Part shown: in pieces, positions 8,379 to 17,494 of the stretch
Position numbering within the stretch: the first letter of the stretch is position 1
Layout of the letters: every line of letters starts with the position of its first letter
Assembly (NCBI RefSeq): GCF_011045095.1
Contig: NZ_JAALDL010000011.1
Span: 1 to 64,000 of the forward strand
Source of the DNA: Grimontia sedimenti
GTDB taxonomy: Bacteria > Pseudomonadota > Gammaproteobacteria > Enterobacterales > Vibrionaceae
DNA: 64,000 nt
Reading direction: 5' to 3'
The notes under the pieces: model-generated
Databases searched by the model: none
Seen by the model: only the letters and a program-made list of their open reading frames with translations
What the model was told of the DNA's origin: nothing
Translations under genes and position numbers: made by a program

Positions 8379-9456
8379 GATGACTGCCTTTTGGTTCTGC
8401 TAGGCACTGACGTATCAGCGCAATTTCTGCCTCATCAAAAGGTCGCCCTTCTTCATCCAGCAAGTCGTGAAACCAGAGCCCTTCTTGTGTCGGAAGCACT
8501 TCCACCCAAGGCCAGGGAAGCCAGGTTTGGGTTTTTCCTCTCACCAAACCCCATTGGAAAACGCCGATATCCTTTTGTTTAAGCGTAGGAAGTTGTGTCT
8601 GATAGGTCGAACCCAGGTGTCTCGCCATCCATTCTGTACAAAGCACGGGACGTTGATATTGGCTGACAATATCTGTGATGCGTGTCATCGCTTCCGGGGG
8701 AACATAGGCGTGAAAAGTGATGATGTCTGATTCCGACAATGCCAAGTGGTCAGTGGGGTGGCTGAACGGTGTGTCCAACTCCACATGCCAGGCGGCCACA
8801 GTCAGAGGTTGCTCAGGGCCAATATGCCTTGCCCATTCAAACATCTTTTGGGTAAGAGCGTGGCTGTGTGCTTCGAGCGCTTCATCAAATTCACGGTGTA
8901 TCCCGTCCTTAAACAGCATCCGATTGGTGGGCTCGTTGTAGAGATCCCAAAGCACCACTCTTGGGTCTTGCCCGAAGTGTGACAGCACATCTTTGGTGTA
9001 GCGTTCGATATCTGGCCAGATTGCAAGGTTCATGACATGTTCGCGACCGGGAGAGGCAAGCGCTCGACTGTTATGGACGCCTGGCACAGGCGCTGGTTGT
9101 TCGCCATAGTGCGGCGTTTCACCGCTGAACTCGCAGTCATCGAGCAAAGTTAGGATCACCTTGATGTTGTTCGACTGACAAACACCGAGAAAGGCTTCGA
9201 TATGGGCAAAGAGTGCGTCTCGTTCTTGTTGCCAAACCACAAAAGGCAAATTGGTGCGAAGGGCATTGAACCCGATTTCTTTCGCCCAGCAGAGTTCTTG
9301 CTCAATGGTGGCCAAATCAAAGGTCTCTGCCTGCCACATCTCATTCCAGTTCACGGCAGTGTGTGGGAGGTAATTGAAGCCACAAAGCCAGCCGTGTTGC
9401 TCTCGCCACTGCTTCGCTTGTTCTTTATTCCAACGTTCCCTTTGTGTGGTTCGCAT
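8368..9456 (-). CDS. Clan-A glycoside hydrolase (GH5-like), cytosolic
   Basis: The 362-residue product shows the TIM-barrel glycosidase landmarks: GFNYLPH at the start of strand 1, GFNALRTNLPF, LWDLYNEP with the acid/base Glu at 175, and LCTEWMAR with the nucleophile Glu at 275. It lacks a signal peptide, so it should act on sugar that has already been imported by the ABC system encoded in the same operon. Similar proteins are annotated as cellulase or beta-mannosidase-like; the exact specificity cannot be read from sequence. It is the first gene of the operon; the ribosome site before the ATG is weak (AAATACAAAA), with no better internal start nearby. Confidence 0.8.
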   Translation of the reverse strand: MRTTQRERWNKEQAKQWREQHGWLCGFNYLPHTAVNWNEMWQAETFDLATIEQELCWAKEIGFNALRTNLPFVVWQQERDALFAHIEAFLGVCQSNNIKVILTLLDDCEFSGETPHYGEQPAPVPGVHNSRALASPGREHVMNLAIWPDIERYTKDVLSHFGQDPRVVLWDLYNEPTNRMLFKDGIHREFDEALEAHSHALTQKMFEWARHIGPEQPLTVAAWHVELDTPFSHPTDHLALSESDIITFHAYVPPEAMTRITDIVSQYQRPVLCTEWMARHLGSTYQTQLPTLKQKDIGVFQWGLVRGKTQTWLPWPWVEVLPTQEGLWFHDLLDEEGRPFDEAEIALIRQCLAEPKGSHHAL

Positions 9457-9583
9457 TTTTGTATTTACCCTGATATGGAGTTCTCATTAGGTAATAATTT
9501 AGCTAATATTATTAGTTGCGCGAGTTATTGTGACGGAAATGTGATCTTGGATTGTGTTCTGATAAAGATACGCTAACATTTAA

Positions 9584-9597
9584 TGTAAACGTTTCCA
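9584..9597. promoter_or_regulatory. LacI/GalR-type operator between the ABC-glycosidase operon and galTKM
   Basis: TGTAAACGTTTCCA is a near-palindrome centred on the CG typical of LacI-family sites, and resembles the E. coli GalR/GalS operator. It lies almost equidistant (about 126-128 bases) from the divergent starts at 9456 and 9723, so one repressor could control both units. The LacI-family gene at 13045-14061 is the obvious candidate. Upstream at 9492-9514 there is also an AT-rich imperfect inverted repeat around TAGCTA, possibly promoter elements. Confidence 0.7.
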
Positions 9598-9722
9598 TTG
9601 TTGTTGGTAGCAGTGGTTCGCCCTGCTAGCAGTTGCTAAGACGGCTTTGATATTGCCTGTTATGGAAATCAAATAGGGCATGTCGTCTGGTCAGTTTTGA
9701 AACGGAGTTTTTAGGGAAAGCC

Positions 9723-10799
9723 ATGTCAAATCTTGTGTTTAACCCAGTTGATCATCCTCACCGACGCTACAATCCCTTGACTGGGCAATGGGTGTTGGTG
9801 TCTCCCCACCGCGCAAAACGTCCGTGGAGTGGGCAAGATGAGAAGCCCGTTAATTCGGCGTTGCCTGACTATGATGAGCAGTGTTTTCTTTGCCCTGGCA
9901 ACGTGCGGGTCTCCGGTGATCAGAATCCTCAATACGAAAGCACTTATGTGTTCGACAATGATTTTGCTGCACTGATGCCAGACACCCCTGATGCGCCGAA
10001 AGCCGATAATCCGCTATTCAAAATGGAAGGGGCGAGGGGGCTCAGTCGGGTGATTTGCTTCTCGCCTGACCACAGTAAAACCTTGCCGGAACTTCCCCTT
10101 ACCACTATTCGCGACGTGATTGAGACTTGGTCTGAGCAAATAGAATCGCTGGGTAAAACCTACCTTTGGGTACAAGCATTTGAGAACAAAGGCGAAGCCA
10201 TGGGATGCTCGCAACCCCATCCACACGGTCAGATCTGGGCCAACAGTTTTTTACCGAATGAAATCGCCCGGAAGGAAATCTTTCTGAAGGCTTATCATAA
10301 AGAGCAAGGTTCGAACCTGTTGCTCGATTACGCGAAGGCAGAATTGGCGGACGGCTCCCGCACCGTGGTGGAAACCCAGCACTGGCTGGCAGTGGTTCCC
10401 TATTGGGCGGCATGGCCATTTGAAACCCTGTTGATGCCGAAAGTATTGATACGGCGAATGGGGGAGTTGAATGACGAACAACGCGACGATTTGGCGTTGG
10501 CACTGAAAAAGCTGACCAGCCGTTATGACAACTTGTTCCAGTGCCCTTTCCCCTATTCGATGGGGTGGCACTATGCGCCTTTTTATGAGGAAGGGACGGA
10601 CATTGATCACTGGCAGTTACATGCGCATTTTTACCCGCCTCTGCTTCGCAGTGCTACGGTGCGAAAGTTCATGGTGGGGTATGAGATGTTGGCAGAAACC
10701 CAACGAGACCTGACACCAGAACAAGCCGCTGAACGTCTTCGTGCCGTCAGCGATGTCCATTACAAAGAATGCGTCGAACAGGCAGGGAATGGCCAATGA
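9723..10799 (+). CDS. galT: Galactose-1-phosphate uridylyltransferase
   Basis: Leloir-pathway enzyme that exchanges UMP between UDP-glucose and galactose-1-phosphate. The 358-residue protein has the HIT-type active site QPHPHGQIW with the uridylylated His168, the zinc-site CxxC at C54-C57, and the N-terminal [19 protein letters not shown] signature. A ribosome site AGGGAAAGCC precedes the ATG. It opens the gal operon; its stop overlaps the galK start (ATGA). Order galT-galK-galM matches enterobacterial and Vibrio operons, though galE is not in the window. Confidence 0.98.
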   Translation: MSNLVFNPVDHPHRRYNPLTGQWVLVSPHRAKRPWSGQDEKPVNSALPDYDEQCFLCPGNVRVSGDQNPQYESTYVFDNDFAALMPDTPDAPKADNPLFKMEGARGLSRVICFSPDHSKTLPELPLTTIRDVIETWSEQIESLGKTYLWVQAFENKGEAMGCSQPHPHGQIWANSFLPNEIARKEIFLKAYHKEQGSNLLLDYAKAELADGSRTVVETQHWLAVVPYWAAWPFETLLMPKVLIRRMGELNDEQRDDLALALKKLTSRYDNLFQCPFPYSMGWHYAPFYEEGTDIDHWQLHAHFYPPLLRSATVRKFMVGYEMLAETQRDLTPEQAAERLRAVSDVHYKECVEQAGNGQ

Positions 10800-11953
10800 A
10801 TAACCTCATCCACACCGTGCAACAGGAGTTCCACGCCAAGTTTGGTTACAAGGCTGAATATCTGGTTCAGGCGCCTGGACGCGTCAATCTGATTGGGGAG
10901 CACACCGACTATAATGATGGCTTTGTACTGCCTTGTGCGATCAACTATCAGACCGTTGTGGCGGCTTCTCCGCGTCAGGACAACATCATCCGTGTGGTAG
11001 CGGCTGACTACGACAATGCGACGGATGAATTCTCACTTGATGAAGATATTGCTTTTCTGCCTGAGAAAATGTGGGCCAACTACATTCGGGGCGTTGTTGT
11101 GTGTCTCAAGCAACGTGGCTATGAGTTCAAAGGCGCCGATCTGGCGGTGAGTGGTAACGTTCCGCAGGGGGCTGGATTGAGCTCTTCTGCTGCCCTGGAG
11201 GTGGTGATTGGTCAAACTTTCAAGACCCTCTACCAACTGGATATTTCCCAGTCGGACATCGCACTGAACGGCCAGCAAGCGGAGAACGAGTTTGTGGGCT
11301 GTAACTGTGGCATTATGGATCAGTTAATTTCAGCCAAAGGGATGGAAGATCACGCTTTGTTGATCGATTGTCGAACGCTGCAAACCACCCCGGTTTCTAT
11401 GCCCCAGGGTATGGCGGTGGTCATTATCAACTCCAACAAAAAGCGCGGTTTAGTGGACAGCGAATACAACACCAGACGCGAACAATGTGAAGAAGCGGCA
11501 CGCTTTTTCGATGTGGTTGCCCTCCGCGATGTATCCTTGGAAACCTTCGAGCAAGCTGCTCACGAACTTGACGAAACCGTGGCGAAACGGGCGCGTCATG
11601 TAATCACCGAAAACGAAAGAACCCTTGCTGCTGCCTCAGCGCTACAACAAGGGGATTTGAAAGCGATGGGTGCTTTGATGGCGGCGTCTCATGCCTCGAT
11701 GCGGGATGATTTTGAAATCACCGTCTCGGAGATTGATGCGCTGGTGGAGATGGTTAAGTCTGTTATCGGAAATGAAGGTGGCGTGCGCATGACTGGCGGC
11801 GGTTTTGGGGGCTGCATTGTTGCGTTGGTCGCGCCTGATGATGTGGAGGCGGTTCGGACTGTAGTCGCAGAAAGGTATCACGCTTTGACTGGCTTGAACG
11901 CGGATATTTATGTCTGTCAGGCAAAGGCTGGAGCGGGTAAAGTGAGAGAGTGA
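10796..11953 (+). CDS. galK: Galactokinase
   Basis: Phosphorylates alpha-D-galactose to galactose-1-phosphate. The start at 10796 overlaps the galT stop as ATGA and gives a 385-residue protein beginning [16 protein letters not shown], the normal length. The galactokinase signature [19 protein letters not shown], the GHMP ATP loop [14 protein letters not shown] and the C-terminal [13 protein letters not shown] are all intact. An upstream in-frame ATG at 10769 lies inside galT and is unlikely. Translational coupling to galT is expected. Confidence 0.98.
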   Translation: MNNLIHTVQQEFHAKFGYKAEYLVQAPGRVNLIGEHTDYNDGFVLPCAINYQTVVAASPRQDNIIRVVAADYDNATDEFSLDEDIAFLPEKMWANYIRGVVVCLKQRGYEFKGADLAVSGNVPQGAGLSSSAALEVVIGQTFKTLYQLDISQSDIALNGQQAENEFVGCNCGIMDQLISAKGMEDHALLIDCRTLQTTPVSMPQGMAVVIINSNKKRGLVDSEYNTRREQCEEAARFFDVVALRDVSLETFEQAAHELDETVAKRARHVITENERTLAAASALQQGDLKAMGALMAASHASMRDDFEITVSEIDALVEMVKSVIGNEGGVRMTGGGFGGCIVALVAPDDVEAVRTVVAERYHALTGLNADIYVCQAKAGAGKVRE

Positions 11954-11964
11954 TTGGTGATGTC

Positions 11965-13035
11965 ATGAGTAACGATGCTGACTTGAAAAGGCTGGAACAG
12001 GCGTTCACTTCCGCGCCATCTTATGATGGATTGCCCGCCACATTGGTTCATCTCAAAAACAGCCATGGTATGACCCTATCCGTGATGGACGTAGGCGCCA
12101 CTTGGCTAAGTTGCCGATTGCCTCTGACTTCGGGTTTTCGTGAAGTGTTACTGCATGCCCCCGACATGACAGCCCACCTTAAGCAAACCGCCTATTTTGG
12201 CGCGATCGCTGGGCGTTATGCCAACCGTATTGATGCCAGCCAGTTTTCTCTCGGTGATCGTACGTATTCCCTTTGCAGTAACGAAGGAAAAAACACTCTT
12301 CATGGCGGCAAAGAGGGGTTTGATAAACGCCGCTGGACGATAGCTACACAGAGTCATAACGCCGTCACATTTCATCTCGATTCAGAAGACGGTGATCAAG
12401 GATTTCCTGGAAACCTTTCTGCGAGTGTGACTTACCTGCTGGATGAAGATAACCGTGTCGAAATCCGGTATCAGGCTGAGTGTGACAGAGCTTGTCCCAT
12501 CAATTTGACCAACCATGCATATTTTAACCTCGCGGGTGCGGGGTCAGGCGTCAAAAGCCTTGACCACATACTGATGATGGAAGCCAGTTATTATCTTCCT
12601 ACGCGGAAAGATCTCATTCCTACCGGTGCGTGGAATCCCGTCAGCGAAACCGCCTTCGACTTTTCCGAACCCAAAGTCATTGGGCGTGATTTTCTGAGTG
12701 ATGAAGACCAGAAAATCGCGAGGGGTTACGACCATGCCTTTATTCTCGACCCGGACGTGTGTGACGGCGAGGCATTGGCGGTGTCTTTGTTGGCACCGGA
12801 TCGTTCTGTCATCATGAAAGTGAGCACGACAAAACCAGCTATCCAGTTCTACTCAGGCAATTTCCTTCAAGGAACGCCCGGTGAACATGGTGACTATGAG
12901 AATTTTGATGGTCTGGCGCTTGAGACCCAATACTTACCGGATGGGCCCAACCACCCAGAATGGGGCGAGAAAAGTGGGATACATCAGGCTTATCAGCCTT
13001 ATCAGCATCGCACCGTGTATCAGTTCCTGTTCTGA
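11965..13035 (+). CDS. galM: Aldose 1-epimerase (mutarotase)
   Basis: Interconverts beta- and alpha-galactose to supply galactokinase. The 356-residue product contains GRYANRIDASQF, NTLHGGKEGFDKRRW with the catalytic-region His, and LTNHAYFNLAG with the second His, plus ETQYLPDGPNHPEW near the C-terminus where the catalytic Glu lies. The ATG at 11965 is chosen over the GTG at 11950 because the latter would overlap the galK stop and lacks a ribosome site, while ATTGGTGATGTC precedes the ATG only weakly. It is the last gal gene and is convergent with the repressor. Confidence 0.96.
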   Translation: MSNDADLKRLEQAFTSAPSYDGLPATLVHLKNSHGMTLSVMDVGATWLSCRLPLTSGFREVLLHAPDMTAHLKQTAYFGAIAGRYANRIDASQFSLGDRTYSLCSNEGKNTLHGGKEGFDKRRWTIATQSHNAVTFHLDSEDGDQGFPGNLSASVTYLLDEDNRVEIRYQAECDRACPINLTNHAYFNLAGAGSGVKSLDHILMMEASYYLPTRKDLIPTGAWNPVSETAFDFSEPKVIGRDFLSDEDQKIARGYDHAFILDPDVCDGEALAVSLLAPDRSVIMKVSTTKPAIQFYSGNFLQGTPGEHGDYENFDGLALETQYLPDGPNHPEWGEKSGIHQAYQPYQHRTVYQFLF

Positions 13036-13044
13036 CACCAACAC

Positions 13045-14061
13045 TCAGGGTTTGACGGAGGAGCTTCTCTTCACCAATTCGCCTTCAACTTTCTGTTTTT
13101 GCGAAAAAATGGGCTGCTGATTGATCAATGCACAGAGCGTATCAATCGCTTGTTTGCCCATTAGTGCATAGGGAAGTTCGACGGACGTCAATGTAGGAAA
13201 ACTCTCGGAAGCGATGGGTTGGTCATCATAGCCGACGACGGCAATGTCATGGGGGATCTGGAGCCCTTTCTCTGCAATCGCATGGTAACAACCCATTGCC
13301 ATGTAGTCGCTGCTACAGAAGATTGCCTCTGGTGGATTCTCCAACGCCAGTAAACACTTGGTTTGCAAGTACGCTTCTTTGGGCGACCAATTGGCTTCTT
13401 TGATGTAATGCTCTGTTGGCATAATGTCAGCGTCGACCAATGCTTGACGATAACCTTCCAGACGCTGCGAAGTCGCCAGCATCCAACTTTCACCGGTGAG
13501 GTGGGCAATACGCCGATAACCTTGCTTTATAAGATGCTGAACCGCTTTATACGCGCCTACCTTGTCGGCGGGCAGAATCGAAGGGGCAGAGTTCTCAGAA
13601 GGCTGAGAGCAATTGAGTAGCACCGTGGGTAAGCGGCTTTGTACTCGGCGGATACCTAATTCACGTGTCATGCTGGAAGCGTAAACCATACCGTGATAGT
13701 CACCACTGTTGATTTCCGCTTCAATCTTGCACGCCAGTTCTTCATCGTGTCGATAGTTGAAGGTAACAAGCACATAGTCATTGGCCCAGGCTTCTTCATG
13801 CGCACCGTTAATAGCGTCAATGAATGGATCGATGTTATTTAGCCCGTTAATCACCATGGCAATCTTTTTGGGGCGTCCCAGTGAATGCGCCACCTTTGGA
13901 TTGGCATAGCCGAGCTTTTCAGCGGTGTCGAATACGCGCTGTTGGGTAGACTCAGCGATTTTCACAGAGTTTGAGCCGTTCAACACCAAAGATACGGTGG
14001 ACTGGGAAACACCAGCGGCTGCGGCGATATCACTCATAGTGACTTTCTTATTCTTTTTCAT
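13045..14061 (-). CDS. LacI-family transcriptional repressor (likely gal/ABC locus regulator)
   Basis: The 338-residue protein has the N-terminal LacI helix-turn-helix (residues about 8-28, TMSDIAAAAGVSQSTVSLVL) and a periplasmic-binding-protein-like sugar domain with AVVGYDDQPIASESFPTLTSV. The hinge region follows at about 50-60. It ends 9 bases from the galM stop, convergent. Location and the LacI-type operator at 9584 suggest it represses galTKM and the divergent ABC-glycosidase operon and is relieved by a galactoside; GalR is the nearest analogue, but orthology is not shown. Confidence 0.9.
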   Translation of the reverse strand: MKKNKKVTMSDIAAAAGVSQSTVSLVLNGSNSVKIAESTQQRVFDTAEKLGYANPKVAHSLGRPKKIAMVINGLNNIDPFIDAINGAHEEAWANDYVLVTFNYRHDEELACKIEAEINSGDYHGMVYASSMTRELGIRRVQSRLPTVLLNCSQPSENSAPSILPADKVGAYKAVQHLIKQGYRRIAHLTGESWMLATSQRLEGYRQALVDADIMPTEHYIKEANWSPKEAYLQTKCLLALENPPEAIFCSSDYMAMGCYHAIAEKGLQIPHDIAVVGYDDQPIASESFPTLTSVELPYALMGKQAIDTLCALINQQPIFSQKQKVEGELVKRSSSVKP

Positions 14062-14217
14062 AGGACCCTAAGAGACTAATATCTTTGAATCATATTATTA
14101 GCGACTTGACGACGAAGGTATAGCCAAAGGCTAAGAAGATAGGAACTTTTTTGGGAAATACGGAGCCTGTAGGCAATAGCAGACTCCATTGGCATCTCAA
14201 TAGCCCCTAGTAACGAA

Positions 14218-15180
14218 TCAATCGCTGTAGCTGGTGATGGTATCGAGATACAAATCCAATAGCGCCTGATCGTTCACTTTCACTGCAACATTCTGTGCAC
14301 GGAAATCTGCCCAATCGTCGGTTTTGTGTTTCGTGTCTTTGTATTTCTGTAACGTTAAACCTTCCGCTGGGCCATCGCAGACGACACGAACAGCGCCTTG
14401 GCGCATCTCGAACAGGCTCGGGTCAATCACATACGCAATCGCGGAAGGGTCATGCACAAAACAGCCATCAACGCCCATACGTGATTTGTAGAAATCAAGG
14501 TAGAAGCGGCTGATATCCCACATAAACTCACCAACGTCTCCGCAAGTGTCGCGCAAGGTGTCGATGTAATCATTCGAGAAAAAGGCTTCGTGGGTGACAT
14601 CCAGACCAATGACCGTCACTGGCCAGTCAGCGGTGAAAACGATATCGGCAGCATGGGGGTCATCATGGACATTGGCTTCCGCAAAGGGAGTGACGTTACC
14701 TGTATGTCCGTTTGTCCCAAACGCGCCACCCATGATCACCACCTCTTTAACCAGCTTGGTGATCTCCGGCGCATGCTTGAGTGCCATTGCCAGGTTAGTC
14801 AGGGGGCCGACAGCGACGAGTGTGACTTCACCCGGTGAGGCTGCCACTGTGTCGATGATGTATTGGTGGGCGGGTCTTGGATCGGCGCTGATGGTCGGGG
14901 CCTCAATGGCCACATCACCAAAGCCATTTTCGCCATGAACCGCCACGCTGGCTCCAACAGGTGGGCGTTGGAGTGGCTGTGATGAGCCTTTCGCAACATC
15001 ACATTGAAAGCCAAAACGTTGTTTGAGATACAGCGCGTTGCGTGTGCTGATATCGATGTCTGCATTGCCATAAACAGTGGTTAAGCCAACCAACTCGATC
15101 GCAGGGCTCGCCTCGGCAAAGAGGATGGCCATGGCATCGTCGATGCCCGGATCAGTGTCTAGAATAATTTTTGTTGTCAT
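14218..15180 (-). CDS. Inosine/uridine-preferring nucleoside hydrolase
   Basis: Cleaves the N-glycosidic bond of ribonucleosides for salvage. The 320-residue protein starts MTTKIILDTDPGIDDAMAI, containing the calcium-binding Asp cluster typical of the IunH/Rih family, and has the VxxGPLTNLA and MGGAFGTNGHTGNVTPFAEAN segments that complete the active site; a later H-D-P (VHDPSAIAYV) carries the catalytic His/Asp. The start at 15180 gives the standard N-terminus; the longer frame to 15273 adds 31 residues unlike the family. Which nucleosides it prefers (RihA, B or C type) is uncertain. Confidence 0.95.
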   Translation of the reverse strand: MTTKIILDTDPGIDDAMAILFAEASPAIELVGLTTVYGNADIDISTRNALYLKQRFGFQCDVAKGSSQPLQRPPVGASVAVHGENGFGDVAIEAPTISADPRPAHQYIIDTVAASPGEVTLVAVGPLTNLAMALKHAPEITKLVKEVVIMGGAFGTNGHTGNVTPFAEANVHDDPHAADIVFTADWPVTVIGLDVTHEAFFSNDYIDTLRDTCGDVGEFMWDISRFYLDFYKSRMGVDGCFVHDPSAIAYVIDPSLFEMRQGAVRVVCDGPAEGLTLQKYKDTKHKTDDWADFRAQNVAVKVNDQALLDLYLDTITSYSD

Positions 15181-15411
15181 TGTGAATATCCGGCAGGAAA
15201 ACTTCCTATATTCTATGACGGCTTGCGGTACACCACTGTCTGTGAATTGACTTAATATTGTGATTCCGTTCAATATTCAGCAGCAAGCATGAGTAAGGTA
15301 TATGCCTTTATTCAAGGAAGAACTAATAAATATGCAAAATTAGTTCTAAAAGCCAAATTTATGGACAAACAGGCGGGAGTGAGAACACGGCATTTGCCGC
15401 GCTCGAGATGG

Positions 15412-15978
15412 CTATTCGTCGATGCTAATACCAGCTTTAGCGGCGATGTCGGTTTCAAAACCATCAAGGCTCACCTGATTCTTCTTCAACCAGTATTTTT
15501 GAATACCTTCCGTTCCCTGTCGCTCAGACCACTTCGCCAGTTCGTCTCTGTCGCCTTCATAGCTATAGAAGGGCACAGACATTCCACAAGACGCCTGCAC
15601 CATATCAATGTTCAGCAAGAAAATCTGACGGGACGCGATGCTTTCAGGAAACAGCGAAACATAGATTTCCCATTCCGGATCGTTACGGTGTAGTGCCCGC
15701 GCCTGACAATAGGTACGAAGGATCAACGGTGAGCCTTCAAACGCACACCACATCACCGTCATTCGCGTGTCTTTCAGCACATGTGCCGCTGACTCATTTC
15801 CGCTGCCTGTCAGGTTCAGCCATGCCAACGTTTTGTTGTTAATCACGCGTAAGGAGTCGCCACCTTTCGGAGAGATATTAACCGTGCCGGAGTCAGCTGC
15901 TGTGCCGACGAAATAGATTTTCTGCTGCTCGATAAAGCTGATTTGTTTGTCGCTGAGTGATTTGGTGGTTTGTCCCAT
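15412..15978 (-). CDS. Pyridoxamine 5'-phosphate oxidase-like flavin protein
   Basis: The 188-residue product shows the PNPOx split-barrel pattern: FIEQQKIYFVGTAADSGTVNISPKG near the N-terminus, then WLNLTGSGNESAAHV and RMTVMWCAFEG. Such proteins bind FMN or F420 and reduce small substrates; the particular substrate is unknown. The start at 15978 (MGQTTKS) is preceded by GGAAAGAG on the minus strand and is preferred over the upstream ATG at 16023. It stands alone, divergent from the alcohol dehydrogenase. Confidence 0.88.
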   Translation of the reverse strand: MGQTTKSLSDKQISFIEQQKIYFVGTAADSGTVNISPKGGDSLRVINNKTLAWLNLTGSGNESAAHVLKDTRMTVMWCAFEGSPLILRTYCQARALHRNDPEWEIYVSLFPESIASRQIFLLNIDMVQASCGMSVPFYSYEGDRDELAKWSERQGTEGIQKYWLKKNQVSLDGFETDIAAKAGISIDE

Positions 15979-16179
15979 TACTCTCTTTCCTTCCTTGTGG
16001 CTGAAGTTTAACCAACATAACACCCGGCGAACTAATGACCAATCCCCTCAGCCCTATTGAGATCTGTCTCTTACCAAAATATGAGTTCTGCGTGATGAAT
16101 CGCTGTTTTTTATGGGAAATTTCTAGTGGGCGCTTCAATGCTTGCCTAGTCTGAAATGACAAGAAAGGAGATTCTACCC

Positions 16180-17379
16180 ATGCTGGTGAAAGCAGCCCAC
16201 AAAAGCTATATGAAAGCGTTGAAAGTCGCAGCGCGTGTCATTCCTATTCCGCGGCCGACGCTGTTTACCGGGGCGGAAAGTGCAGAGCAACTTTGTGAAG
16301 CTATCAGCCTGATGAATCTCGGCAAACTTCTGATTGTGACCGACGAAGCGCTAGTGGAGGTTGGGATTGTTGACCAGATTGAAACCTACCTGCATCGGCA
16401 CGGGGTCGATTTTGCAAGGTTTGACAAAGTGACGCCTGACCCAACTTACCCTCAGGCAGAGGAAGGATTGGTGGTTTATAAACGGGAAAACTGTAAAGGT
16501 ATTCTCGCAGTGGGCGGCGGTTCACCGATTGATTGTGCCAAAGTCATTGCTGCACGTGTCACCAACAACAAGGCAATCAAAAAGCTCGCAGGATTGTTGA
16601 AGGTATGGCGCACACCCGCTCCTTTGTTTGTGATTCCAACCACGGCAGGCACAGGGTCGGAAGTCACGGTCGCTGCAGTGATTTCAGATCCTGCTAGTCA
16701 TCAGAAAACCCCGTTGATGGATCCGAAGTTGGTGCCTTTGATGGCAGCGCTGGACCCAAATTTAATGACGGGTTTGCCTCCCCACATCACCGCCGCAACG
16801 GGTATGGATGCATTGACCCATGCCGTTGAAGCCTATCTTTCGCTTAACGCCACCACAGAAACCGATGCGTATGCGACAGCGGCATTAAAGCTTATCCATG
16901 CCAACCTGATTGCAGCCTATAAAGACGGTCACTCATTGAAAGTCAGGTTCAACATGGCAATGGCATCCTATTACGCGGGTCTTGCGTTTACCAAAGCCAG
17001 TTTGGGTTATACCCATGCGATTGCTCATCACCTTGGGGCAAAGTATGGCACGCCGCATGGTGCAGCAAATGCGTTGGCACTACCCCATGTACTGGAAGCG
17101 TCTGTTCCGTCTGCCAAAGTGCGTATAGCTAACATGGCGAAAATGGTCGATGTTGGTGACGAAAGCTGGGACGACCAAACCAATGCCAGTGCTTTTGTGA
17201 ATTACGTAGTGTCGTTGCAGGAATCCATGAACATGCCGCGCACCCTGCCAGAAATCCAACCGGAAGATATCACCCAGATAGCCAAAAATGCCATTCGCGA
17301 GGCGAACTGGAATTATCCGGTGCCGCACTATCTCTCTCTTGGCGAGTGCAAGCAGCTTATCGCCAAAATCAAAGGTTAG
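16180..17379 (+). CDS. Iron-containing alcohol dehydrogenase
   Basis: The 399-residue protein belongs to the group III (Fe-ADH) family: GGGSPIDCAKVI for NAD(P), PTTAGTGSEVT, GMDALTHAVEAYLS, and the metal-binding histidines in HAIAHHLGAKYGTPHGAANALALPHVLE (a slightly modified signature). An AAAGGAG ribosome site nine bases before the ATG at 16180 decides that start over the ATG at 16156. The substrate is unknown; relatives oxidise or reduce short-chain alcohols, lactaldehyde or propanediol. No neighbour suggests a pathway. Confidence 0.93.
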   Translation: MLVKAAHKSYMKALKVAARVIPIPRPTLFTGAESAEQLCEAISLMNLGKLLIVTDEALVEVGIVDQIETYLHRHGVDFARFDKVTPDPTYPQAEEGLVVYKRENCKGILAVGGGSPIDCAKVIAARVTNNKAIKKLAGLLKVWRTPAPLFVIPTTAGTGSEVTVAAVISDPASHQKTPLMDPKLVPLMAALDPNLMTGLPPHITAATGMDALTHAVEAYLSLNATTETDAYATAALKLIHANLIAAYKDGHSLKVRFNMAMASYYAGLAFTKASLGYTHAIAHHLGAKYGTPHGAANALALPHVLEASVPSAKVRIANMAKMVDVGDESWDDQTNASAFVNYVVSLQESMNMPRTLPEIQPEDITQIAKNAIREANWNYPVPHYLSLGECKQLIAKIKG

Positions 17380-17494
17380 CCTTTCAGCGAAAACTGTCAT
17401 TTCATCTTCCGCATGGTAGAATGCGCGCCCTTTGGTCAGCCGTACTTATTGCGGTTTTGCCATACTTTGTCTTCCTACAATGCCGAGATTTCTC

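Noticed and set aside
9492-14101. Shared ATATTATTAG words upstream of the glycosidase operon and of the LacI gene as a second operator
   Set aside because: The match is only 10 AT bases, can be explained by -10 elements, and lacks symmetry at the second place.
16304-16667. Antisense frames within the iron alcohol dehydrogenase
   Set aside because: Shadows of a gene with intact family signatures.
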